The translations under genes and the position numbers were made by a program. Shown here piece by piece: positions 1 to 5,834 of a stretch of 5,838 bases of DNA. The first letter of the stretch is position 1; every line of letters starts with the position of its first letter. Under the pieces are notes generated by a model. It searched no databases. It was not told the origin of the DNA and was given only the letters and a program-made list of their open reading frames with translations. The stretch covers positions 1-5,838 of the forward strand of contig DUHK01000048.1 of the NCBI GenBank assembly GCA_013330915.1, read 5' to 3'. The stretch is from Methanosphaera sp. (GTDB lineage: Archaea > Methanobacteriota > Methanobacteria > Methanobacteriales > Methanobacteriaceae).

Positions 1-1212
1 TCTTTGTCTTGATATACACCAGTCCCAGTCCATGCTTGTTGCCCAGTTTTCCAGTCTCTGGTACATGTGTCCAGGAATCCATCTCATGCTTTTTGCCTGT
101 TCAACAATGTCTTCCTGCATTTTTGTTACTGCTACAAACCATTGTTTTTTGGTCATGATTTCTATTGGTGTCTTACATCTCCAGCAAAGACCTACGTTCT
201 GGTCAACATCTTCCTGTTTGATAAGGAATCCTTCTTCTTTAAGGTCGTTTATAATTGCTTTTCTACATTCTTTTATGGTCATGCCTTCGTATTTACCGGC
301 TACTTCAAGCATCAGTCCGTTTTCACTTATTGCATTGATTACATCCAAATCGTATCTTGTAACCCATTCAACGTCGGTTTTATCCCCGAATGTACATATC
401 ATTACAACACCGGTACCATATTCAGGATCCACTGATTCATCAGTAATAATTGTTACTTCTCTGTTATAAATAGGGAGTGTAACAGTTTTTCCATGTAGTT
501 GTGTGTATCTTTCATCTTCAGGATGTACCACAACTGCAACACATGCACATAAAAGTTCAGGCCTTGTTGTTGCAATGGTTGCATTACCTGATCCATCTGA
601 TGCAGGGAAGTTAACATAGTTGAGTTTTGTGGTATTGTCCTTGTATTCCACCTCTGCAAATGCGATTGCAGTTTCACAACGTGGACACCAGTTAATAGGA
701 TGAATATCCTGATAAATCATGTCTTCATCATATAATTTAAGGAATGACAGTTGTGTTCTTTTTTTGTTTTCCGGAAGCATCGTAATGTATTCATGTGTCC
801 AATCCTGTGAATAACCCATACTTCTCATTTGTTTTCTCATCTTTTCAATGTTTTCATGGGTTAAATCAATACAGTAATCTCTGAATGTTTCCCTTGGAAC
901 ATCATTCTTTTTAATTTCATGAATTTCTTCAACTTTAACCTCTGTAGGAAGACCGTGACAATCCCATCCCTGAGGGAAAAGCACATCAAAATTGTTCATT
1001 CTTTTATATCTTGCGATGATATCCATGTATACCCAATTTAAAACGTGACCCATGTGAAGTTTACCTGTTGGATATGGTGGTGGTGTATCAATAATGTATG
1101 TAGGTTTTGTTCCGTCACCTATAAATCTGTAGGTGTTCTCACTTTGCCATAAATCTTGCAATTTCTCTTCATTTGTATGATCATAATCTTTTGGAATTTC
1201 ATTACTACTCAT
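1..1212 (-). CDS. valS: Valyl-tRNA synthetase, archaeal type (N-terminal 404 residues; runs off the window)
   Basis: Class I aminoacyl-tRNA synthetase that joins valine to tRNA-Val in the cytoplasm. The frame is open from the ATG at 1212 to base 1 without a stop, so only the N-terminal 404 residues are seen; full-length ValRS is usually close to 900. The Rossmann catalytic start carries DTPPPYPTG (residues 42-50) and the HIGH-box variant HMGH (53-56), followed by FPQGWDCHGLPTEVKVE (79-95). A zinc-type knuckle CPRC lies at 176-179. The CP1 editing domain shows the Thr-rich ATTRPE (214-219) and GTGVV (266-270), and a second CWRC pair is at 343-346. The visible part ends in WCISRQR (398-404), typical of ValRS on re-entry to the catalytic core; the KMSKS loop is beyond the edge. 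The ATG is supported by an AAGGAG site. PPPYPTG rather than PPPNVTG is typical of archaeal ValRS. LeuRS and IleRS fit less well. The gene is separated from the upstream glycosyltransferase operon by 186 bases and is probably transcribed on its own. Confidence 0.96.
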   Translation of the reverse strand, partial: MSSNEIPKDYDHTNEEKLQDLWQSENTYRFIGDGTKPTYIIDTPPPYPTGKLHMGHVLNWVYMDIIARYKRMNNFDVLFPQGWDCHGLPTEVKVEEIHEIKKNDVPRETFRDYCIDLTHENIEKMRKQMRSMGYSQDWTHEYITMLPENKKRTQLSFLKLYDEDMIYQDIHPINWCPRCETAIAFAEVEYKDNTTKLNYVNFPASDGSGNATIATTRPELLCACVAVVVHPEDERYTQLHGKTVTLPIYNREVTIITDESVDPEYGTGVVMICTFGDKTDVEWVTRYDLDVINAISENGLMLEVAGKYEGMTIKECRKAIINDLKEEGFLIKQEDVDQNVGLCWRCKTPIEIMTKKQWFVAVTKMQEDIVEQAKSMRWIPGHMYQRLENWATSMDWDWCISRQR

Positions 1213-1223
1213 TTAAAAAATAT

Positions 1224-1229
1224 CTCCTT
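1224..1229 (-). promoter_or_regulatory. Ribosome binding site of valS
   Basis: On the minus strand AAGGAG (continuing GAT) lies 11 bases before the ATG at 1212. The spacing is a little long, but it is the only strong Shine-Dalgarno match near the start and it supports this ATG. Confidence 0.7.
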
Positions 1230-1328
1230 AATATGATTATAAATACATTTTTCTAGATTATTAAATATTAAAAATGAAAATGATAAGTTTTTCAAAAATA
1301 ATATAATATCAGACTATATTATTATATC

Positions 1329-1337
1329 TGTATAAAA
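1329..1337 (-). promoter_or_regulatory. Candidate TATA box for valS
   Basis: The minus strand reads TTTTATACA here, with A-rich sequence (AAGAAAAATT) a short distance upstream. A start about 25 bases downstream would fall near 1305 and give a leader of roughly 90 bases. The whole gap is so AT-rich that alternatives such as GATATTATA (about 1303-1311) cannot be excluded. That valS has its own promoter in this gap is likely; the exact element is a guess. I see no small gene or RNA in the 186-base gap. Confidence 0.3.
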
Positions 1338-1355
1338 TAGAATATAATTTTTCTT

Positions 1356-1393
1356 AAAAAAAATAGTGAAAAAAAGAATTAAATAAAAAAAAA
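1356..1393 (-). terminator. Poly-T terminator array after the glycosyltransferase operon
   Basis: Directly after the GT-d stop codon the minus strand has three uninterrupted T-tracts: nine T at 1393-1385, seven at 1375-1369 and eight at 1363-1356. No GC-rich stem precedes them. Clusters of oligo-T without a hairpin are the usual intrinsic terminator of archaeal RNA polymerase, and the position, between the last GT gene and the valS promoter region, fits that role. Confidence 0.6.
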
Positions 1394-1398
1394 TAAAG

Positions 1399-2385
1399 CT
1401 AGTTCAAATTATCCATCTTAAACCTGACTAGAATTAATGGTGAAGCTAACTTGTAATATAACTTTTTTTGTTCGTTGCTAAACTTTTTACGGACGTAATT
1501 TTTGTCAATGTTTTGTAATGCCCTGTTGAATGATTTGCATGTGTCGTAATCATAATTTGTGTAATCATCCTCATTTTCCATGATAATTTCCACATAACGT
1601 AACAGACGTCTGTACAACATTTCCCTTATGGTGACGTTATCCTTATATTCTGATTGATCCAATACATCAAACATGTCACTTATTCTTTTTAAAGGTATGC
1701 TTAAATCTGTTAAATCATTTGAAGATGATTTTATGTTATCTTCCCTGTAATAGTAATAAGGAGTATCTGTGTAAACTATCGTTTGTGCCTTTATTGCCGT
1801 TTCAATGAAAAACGGATTGTCCACCCATGCTCCACCTTCCTCTTCAAGAAACTTTATTGAGTTATTCTGTAAAAATTTCCTTCTGTAGATTGCAACCCAT
1901 ATGGAAGGATGACCCTCCAGAAAAATAGGGTGTTGTCCCAAAGTGAATGTTTTGTCTGTTTGAAGTTTTCTTTTTGCCCTGTCCAATTCCAGTTTTTCTC
2001 CGTTATCATAGACATGATAAAAGTTACCTTTAACAACGTCGACAGTTGAATACTGGGTTAAATCATATAATGACTCCATCATATTCTCTTTTATGTAGTC
2101 ATCGGTTTCAACAATGGAAATATAATCCCCTTTAGCGAGGGATATTCCCTGATTGACCTGACTGCCGTAACTTTTTTTGTTTGACAGGTAAACGTTTACT
2201 CTTTCATCCTCCTGAGCATATTCCTTGAGGATATCCAATGTTCCATCATCACTTCCTGCATCCACACAGATAATTTCAATATCAGTTAATGTCTGATTCA
2301 TTACGCTTTCAATACATTGTTTTACATAATTTTTAACATTATATGAGGGAAGTATTATAGATATTAGCGGATTTTCACGTTTCAT
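1399..2385 (-). CDS. Family 2 glycosyltransferase GT-d, variant ETDD metal motif
   Basis: Predicted inverting GT-A glycosyltransferase of 328 residues, moving a sugar from a nucleotide donor to an unknown acceptor in the cytoplasm. SIILPSYNV (9-17) begins the nucleotide-binding fold, DAGSDDGT (42-49) is the donor-binding loop, GDYISIV (86-92) leads into ETDD (93-96), where the usual D.DD begins with Glu, VDNPFF (188-193) supplies the probable catalytic-base Asp, and YYYYRE (210-215) matches the usual Y.YR segment. The last 110 residues are basic and probably helical; there is no signal peptide or clear membrane span, although YYKLASPLILV (310-320) is mildly hydrophobic. It is the last gene of the four-gene cluster; its ATG is one base after the GT-c stop. 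The segment NQTLTDIEIIC (30-40) is identical to one in GT-c. The family is firm. Donor and acceptor cannot be read from the sequence; surface glycan assembly is inferred from context. Confidence 0.9.
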   Translation of the reverse strand: MKRENPLISIILPSYNVKNYVKQCIESVMNQTLTDIEIICVDAGSDDGTLDILKEYAQEDERVNVYLSNKKSYGSQVNQGISLAKGDYISIVETDDYIKENMMESLYDLTQYSTVDVVKGNFYHVYDNGEKLELDRAKRKLQTDKTFTLGQHPIFLEGHPSIWVAIYRRKFLQNNSIKFLEEEGGAWVDNPFFIETAIKAQTIVYTDTPYYYYREDNIKSSSNDLTDLSIPLKRISDMFDVLDQSEYKDNVTIREMLYRRLLRYVEIIMENEDDYTNYDYDTCKSFNRALQNIDKNYVRKKFSNEQKKLYYKLASPLILVRFKMDNLN

Positions 2386-2386
2386 C

Positions 2387-3406
2387 CTAATTTCCCCCTG
2401 CCTTCAATATTGAACTGTATGTTTTTCTAAGCAGATTAAAATCCCTGCTGTTGTCCGTACTTAATACCTGGATAAAAACATTTCTATTAAAATCATTTAA
2501 GTTACTCATAAAATCATCAAAGAGCTTTTCATTTTCCAGTATTGTCATGAATGATTTTTTCATTTCCTGGAAGAAAACATTTTTATATTCTACCCTGATT
2601 TTTGTAAACCTGTTGTATATGGATGAAACTTTGGAATTATACAATTCTCTTTTATGATATTCAAAATGATCATATTTCTTAAATATTTCCCATATCAAAT
2701 CGTTAATTTTTATGGAATCCAGAAATCTTAAATCACCATTATGGGTTGATGAACTGGAGTAAAAACGTCTGATGAAAAGAAATTCGTTCAAAAATGAAAT
2801 TCTTTCTGAGTTAAAAAAGACTTCCCAGAAAAATATGTTGTCATCAAATATTAAACCTTCGGGAAATACTATGTTGTTATCCGTGATTAAACTTCTTTTA
2901 TATAACTTGCTCCATGGCGTTACTGAAAGAGTAAATATCAGGTCCTTGATGTCATCATAATTGAATATTTCATCCTTGACTTTGTTTTGAACCTCTTCCA
3001 TACTGTATGATAATGTTTCAAAGTATTTTTCTTCATCGTTATCATAGTTGATTGCCTTGAATATGACAAAATCCACATCAGTTTCTATTGCTTTATCATA
3101 GGCCATCTTTAACGTGTTTTCCTTAATCATGTCGTCAGAATCCATCAGGTACAGGTAATCCCCTGTTGCATGAGTCATCCCCACGTTGGTGGCCACTGCA
3201 TGTCCCTGATTTTCCTGTGAATATACCCTTATCCTGGAATCCTTTCGGGCATATCTCTCCAGTATTTCCAGAGAATTGTCACTGGATCCATCATTTATAC
3301 AAATTATCTCAATATCAGTTAACGTTTGATTTATCAAGGAATTTAAACATTCATCCAAGTAATCCTCAACATTATAAACTGCTACAACAACAGAAACTTT
3401 AACCAT
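2387..3406 (-). CDS. Family 2 glycosyltransferase GT-c, complete motifs
   Basis: Predicted inverting GT-A glycosyltransferase, 339 residues from the ATG at 3406. All family signatures are present: VSVVVAVYN (4-12), INDGSSDNS (37-45), the acceptor-side helix start ENQGHAVATNVG (65-76), the metal-binding MDSDD (88-92), FDDNIFF (187-193) with the likely catalytic-base Asp, and RRFYSSS (213-219). A C-terminal region of about 110 residues rich in charged and aromatic residues follows, with no membrane span. I prefer the ATG at 3406 to the in-frame GTG at 3415 because GTGAT lies 4 bases before it and because the resulting MVKVSVVV matches MVKLSIIM of GT-a. It starts 8 bases after the GT-b stop and ends one base before GT-d. 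It is probably catalytically active; donor sugar and acceptor are unknown. Of the four genes it is closest to a textbook GT2, together with GT-a. Confidence 0.91.
   Translation of the reverse strand: MVKVSVVVAVYNVEDYLDECLNSLINQTLTDIEIICINDGSSDNSLEILERYARKDSRIRVYSQENQGHAVATNVGMTHATGDYLYLMDSDDMIKENTLKMAYDKAIETDVDFVIFKAINYDNDEEKYFETLSYSMEEVQNKVKDEIFNYDDIKDLIFTLSVTPWSKLYKRSLITDNNIVFPEGLIFDDNIFFWEVFFNSERISFLNEFLFIRRFYSSSSTHNGDLRFLDSIKINDLIWEIFKKYDHFEYHKRELYNSKVSSIYNRFTKIRVEYKNVFFQEMKKSFMTILENEKLFDDFMSNLNDFNRNVFIQVLSTDNSRDFNLLRKTYSSILKAGGN
2394..2399 (-). promoter_or_regulatory. Ribosome binding site of GT-d, inside GT-c
   Basis: AGGGGG, one mismatch from AGGAGG, sits 8 bases before the ATG at 2385 and lies inside the last codons of GT-c. 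The stop-to-ATG gap is one base, so GT-d translation is probably coupled to GT-c. Confidence 0.55.
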
Positions 3407-3410
3407 TACA

Positions 3411-3415
3411 ATCAC
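3411..3415 (-). promoter_or_regulatory. GTGAT ribosome binding site of GT-c overlapping the GT-b stop
   Basis: The minus strand reads TAGTGATTGTAATG: the last G of the GT-b stop TAG is the first base of GTGAT, which is 4 bases before the ATG at 3406. GTGAT is complementary to the ATCAC part of a methanogen 16S 3' end. This decides the start in favour of 3406 rather than the GTG at 3415. Confidence 0.55.
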
Positions 3416-4500
3416 TATAACTTATTTCTTAATCTAAATATGCCTGTTAATTTCCAACTACGTGAATTTCTAAGATTATCATTGAAATTCTTAATTTTTT
3501 TATGTTCCACACTGATTATCTTTTCATATCTTCTCATGAAATTAACGGATTTTTTCTCTTCGTTGACCTTTTTTAACAATTCATATTCCTCTACACTTTC
3601 GGATATGATTATCTGTTCAAAAGATTTCCTGTTTGTATCCGTGAATAATTCAAGATTATTCTCTTTTTGTTTTAAATAGTTTAAACAGTAATTTCTCAGC
3701 GTATCATATGACGCCTTTTTATATCGGACCGGAACCTCGCCGTATAAGTCAATGATATCGGAAAATTTCCGGTTAATGCCATTTATCCTGTAATCACTGT
3801 ATTCTCCTTTATTAAGCAGGTTAAGGAATATATTTTGTGAATCCACATATTCTGCAAAAGACCTGTCATCCACAACTATCTTTGAAGGGTTATCAGTTTC
3901 ATACAATGATTCATCCATTAATGAAATTTTTTGAGAGTTCAATAATGAAAGTATCGAAATGTTATCCGGTGTTTGAACAAACATGTCATATAAGTCAAGC
4001 TCTTTAACCAGGTAAGATTTCCTGAATATTTTATTGTACAATGTCTGTTGAGTATCCAATAAGTATTCCCTGATTTTGGAGGGTGCGAATGCATTATTTC
4101 CAACCAATTGGAATATTCTTTTTATAACCTTATCTTCCACCGAATCATTCAATCCAAATAACAGGACATCAGACTGATCCTCTTTGATTTTGTTATGGAA
4201 TTTCCTGAGAATATCCTCCTTGATTATGTTGAATGAGTCAACAAATAACAGGTATTCCCCATCAGCCATTTTTATTGATTCAAGAATCTCTTTAGTAGAA
4301 AAAGTATCAACCTCTTTAATCTGCATGTTGGGATATTTCTTTGAAAAAGCCTTTAAAACGTTAAGTGAAGCATCACATGATTTTTCGTAAAGGAATATTA
4401 TTTCCATGCTTTCGAGTGATTGATGAATAATACTGTTTAATGATTCCTCCAGATATTTTTGGGAATCTTTTACATACATAATTACTGAAACATCGTACAT
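3415..4500 (-). CDS. Degenerate family 2 glycosyltransferase GT-b, probable pseudoenzyme
   Basis: An intact 361-codon paralog of its neighbours in which the catalytic signatures have decayed. The fold can be followed (residues from the ATG at 4500): VSVIMYVKDSQKYLEESL (4-21) aligns with the GT2 start but has YVKD for PVYN. FLYEKSCDASL (36-46) replaces INDGSSDNSL, and the glycine-rich segment before the metal site is missing. VDSFN (87-91) replaces MDSDD, removing both Asp of the second pair. LYNKIFRKSYL (154-164) and TPDNISIL (177-184) still match the downstream GT core, so the base-like Asp is kept. The C-terminus has a charged stretch (about 300-345) and then NSRSWKLTGIFR (345-356), as in GT-a. 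I infer that donor sugar binding and catalysis are lost and that it may act as a partner or scaffold for GT-a or GT-c. An unusual metal-independent enzyme is the alternative. In-frame starts also exist at 4506 (ATG) and 4509 (GTG). The long open frame and matching codon use argue against a dead pseudogene. Confidence 0.82.
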   Translation of the reverse strand: MYDVSVIMYVKDSQKYLEESLNSIIHQSLESMEIIFLYEKSCDASLNVLKAFSKKYPNMQIKEVDTFSTKEILESIKMADGEYLLFVDSFNIIKEDILRKFHNKIKEDQSDVLLFGLNDSVEDKVIKRIFQLVGNNAFAPSKIREYLLDTQQTLYNKIFRKSYLVKELDLYDMFVQTPDNISILSLLNSQKISLMDESLYETDNPSKIVVDDRSFAEYVDSQNIFLNLLNKGEYSDYRINGINRKFSDIIDLYGEVPVRYKKASYDTLRNYCLNYLKQKENNLELFTDTNRKSFEQIIISESVEEYELLKKVNEEKKSVNFMRRYEKIISVEHKKIKNFNDNLRNSRSWKLTGIFRLRNKL

Positions 4501-4504
4501 ATTC

Positions 4505-4514
4505 ATCACATCAC
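4505..4514 (-). promoter_or_regulatory. Tandem GTGAT ribosome binding sites at the GT-a/GT-b junction
   Basis: The minus strand reads ATGTGATGTGATGAATATG. GTGAT occurs twice in a row (4514-4510 and 4509-4505), the first containing the GT-a stop TGA (4513-4511). The second copy is 4 bases before the ATG at 4500, the same spacing as at the GT-b/GT-c junction; the first is 3 bases before the ATG at 4506. Either start is possible; 4500 is favoured by the spacing. Confidence 0.5.
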
Positions 4515-5740
4515 ATTTTATGTTTTATGGAACGTAGGAAACTTGTTACTTTCCAGCTGTTAGAATTGAGTATCGTATCATTTGAATGTATGAAATTATT
4601 TATCTCATGTTTAAGTTTTCCTACACGCCTATATACTGAAAGTTTTTCCTCAAAAGTATAATCATCTATCTGCTTAATTTGATTGAATGATCCTTTGATG
4701 AATTCGGCATCATCATGATCTTTTGAAATGCTAACAAAATCTTTTAATCTGTCCAGATCGATAAAATTATCTTCCAGCATACTTTCTTCAAAGAGGAACC
4801 TTTTTATAGTATCGTATTGGTCATCAACATTTTTTACAGGATTAAGTATCAAATCCAGAATCATGTAACCATAATCCCCTTCTTCAAAGATGTCTGTGCC
4901 TTCAAATAAATTCCGGACAATCTTATTAATATCCTCGTCATGGAGATTCTGTCTGAAAATAAGATAATTAACAAATTCCATTTTATAGTCGGATAAGACC
5001 AATTCAAAACCTTTTTTTTCAAGTATCTGGAATGTGTCAACAAAATGTTGAATATAATCATTTTTCTTATCATAACTGTTTAACTTAACATTTACTCCAC
5101 CGGAAACGGAATGATTATATCCGTACAAATCAACGGGAACAACAAATATCTTTTTAATCCTGGTTAAAATGCTGGCAAGAAAAACCGGATCCTGACCTCT
5201 TTTCAAATCAGGAAAGGAAATGTTGTTTTCCGTTACAAATGTTTTTTTATAGATGTTCTTATAAAAGGCCCATGGTATTCCGTATTCCTCAGGCCTGATA
5301 ACATCCTCTTTATTAAAATAAGCAAACAATGTGTTTTCAAAGTCATAATTTTCTTCAAGTGTGCTATCCTGTTTGATTCTTTTTAAATTTGCGGCAACCA
5401 TATTTGCATCATTCTTAACTGCAGTGTCCATCATTTTTTCTAATGCATGGTTGTCAAGAAAGATATCATCAGCATCCAAAAATGCCAGATAATCCCCTTC
5501 AGCCTTTTTCATTCCAAAATTACGTGCTTTTCCCGCACCTGAATTTGTGATGGAGAATATTTTAATGCAATCATGATCCTTTGCAAATTTTTCCAAAATA
5601 TTCAATGAATTGTCGGTAGAGCCATCATTGACACAAATAACCTCATAATCATTGAATGTCTGATTTAATATGCTCTTTAATGACATGTTTAAAAATTTTG
5701 ATGCATTAAATACCGGCATGATAATTGAAAGTTTAACCAT
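4511..5740 (-). CDS. Family 2 glycosyltransferase GT-a, long C-terminal region with SWK.T tail
   Basis: Predicted inverting GT-A glycosyltransferase of 409 residues and first gene of the operon. Signatures in order: SIIMPVFNASKFL (5-17), CVNDGSTDNS (36-45), NSGAGKARNFGMKKAEGDY (66-84), the metal-binding LDADD (88-92), GQDPVF (182-187) with the probable catalytic-base Asp, and YGYNHSVSGG (206-215). About 190 further residues follow, acidic and probably helical, longer than in GT-c and GT-d, ending in a basic stretch with NSNSWKVTSFLR (392-403). SWK.T tails of this kind occur at the ends of many bacterial and archaeal surface-glycan glycosyltransferases; their role is not known to me. The ATG at 5740 is chosen over the one at 5788 because GGTGGAG lies 6 bases before it, the extra 16 residues precede the first beta strand of the fold, and no Shine-Dalgarno precedes 5788. 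No membrane span is visible. All catalytic motifs are intact, so it is probably active; the sugar and acceptor are unknown. Confidence 0.92.
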   Translation of the reverse strand: MVKLSIIMPVFNASKFLNMSLKSILNQTFNDYEVICVNDGSTDNSLNILEKFAKDHDCIKIFSITNSGAGKARNFGMKKAEGDYLAFLDADDIFLDNHALEKMMDTAVKNDANMVAANLKRIKQDSTLEENYDFENTLFAYFNKEDVIRPEEYGIPWAFYKNIYKKTFVTENNISFPDLKRGQDPVFLASILTRIKKIFVVPVDLYGYNHSVSGGVNVKLNSYDKKNDYIQHFVDTFQILEKKGFELVLSDYKMEFVNYLIFRQNLHDEDINKIVRNLFEGTDIFEEGDYGYMILDLILNPVKNVDDQYDTIKRFLFEESMLEDNFIDLDRLKDFVSISKDHDDAEFIKGSFNQIKQIDDYTFEEKLSVYRRVGKLKHEINNFIHSNDTILNSNSWKVTSFLRSIKHKM

Positions 5741-5746
5741 TGTTTT

Positions 5747-5753
5747 CTCCACC
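5747..5753 (-). promoter_or_regulatory. Ribosome binding site of GT-a
   Basis: GGTGGAG on the minus strand is 6 bases before the ATG at 5740. It is the best Shine-Dalgarno match in the leader and sets the start 48 bases inside the longest open frame. Confidence 0.7.
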
Positions 5754-5764
5754 ACATAGAAATT

Positions 5765-5785
5765 AGTATGATAGTGATACATACT
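5765..5785 (-). repeat. Short dyad in the operon leader
   Basis: Perfect 6-base inverted arms AGTATG (5765-5770) and CATACT (5780-5785) flank a 9-base spacer. It lies between the candidate TATA box and the ribosome binding site, roughly 10-30 bases downstream of the predicted transcription start. It could be an operator or a weak hairpin; in AT-rich DNA chance is also possible. Confidence 0.35.
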
Positions 5786-5818
5786 CATTTATCGTTAATT
5801 AATATATGAGAATACATA

Positions 5819-5834
5819 TTATATACAACTTTTG
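5819..5834 (-). promoter_or_regulatory. Candidate BRE/TATA promoter of the glycosyltransferase operon
   Basis: On the minus strand CAAAAGTT (BRE-like, 5834-5827) is followed at once by GTATATAA (TATA-like, 5826-5819). A start about 25 bases downstream falls near 5796, giving a leader of about 55 bases before the GT-a ATG with the Shine-Dalgarno inside it. A second AT-rich match, CATATATTAATT, lies just downstream (about 5807-5796) and would place the start later. The sequence ends 4 bases beyond, so upstream context is not visible. Confidence 0.5.

Larger units (their letters stand above)
1399..5740 (-). other. Four-gene glycosyltransferase operon (GT-a, GT-b, GT-c, GT-d)
   Basis: Four same-strand GT2 paralogs with gaps of 10, 8 and 1 bases, no internal room for promoters, a promoter-like element before the first and a T-tract terminator after the last. 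This is expected to be one transcript. The genes descend from a common GT-A ancestor: the segment after the first helix reads NQTFNDYEVIC, HQSLESMEIIF, NQTLTDIEIIC and NQTLTDIEIIC in GT-a to GT-d. The set probably adds successive sugars to one surface glycan, with GT-b as a non-catalytic or altered member. No other glycan gene is in view, so the product is open. Confidence 0.75.

Noticed and set aside
32..469. Plus-strand open frames at 32-469 and 67-435
   Set aside because: They lie antisense to the valS coding frame, whose translation is unmistakable ValRS, and their own products have no recognisable motif or ribosome binding site.
453..677. Minus-strand 74-codon open frame
   Set aside because: It is an alternative frame inside valS with low-complexity, non-conserved product; the valS frame is open throughout.
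1297..1323. Inverted repeat with 9-base AT-only arms in the gap upstream of valS
   Set aside because: The arms AATAATATA/TATATTATT are pure A/T in an extremely AT-rich gap, so a chance match is expected; it would make only a weak hairpin.
1213..1398. Possible small RNA or T-box-like leader before valS
   Set aside because: The gap is nearly all A/T with no stable stem, no T-box or specifier features, and T-box control is not expected in archaea.
1854..2036. Minus-strand 60-codon open frame within GT-d
   Set aside because: It is an out-of-frame shadow of GT-d, which has intact GT2 motifs on both sides.
2451..3402. Plus-strand open frames at 2451-2657, 2772-2960 and 3166-3402
   Set aside because: All are antisense to GT-c and have no motifs, promoter or start signal.
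3440..4390. Plus-strand open frames at 3440-3679 and 4184-4390
   Set aside because: They are antisense to GT-b. The hydrophobic look of the first (3440-3679) comes from the complement of Lys/Glu-rich coding sequence.
4861..5073. Minus-strand 70-codon open frame within GT-a
   Set aside because: It is an alternative frame inside GT-a with no family signature.
5741..5788. N-terminal extension of GT-a starting at 5788
   Set aside because: No Shine-Dalgarno precedes it, the added residues (MSMYHYHTNFYVVEKT) do not belong to the GT2 fold and do not resemble a signal peptide, and a good GGTGGAG site serves the ATG at 5740.
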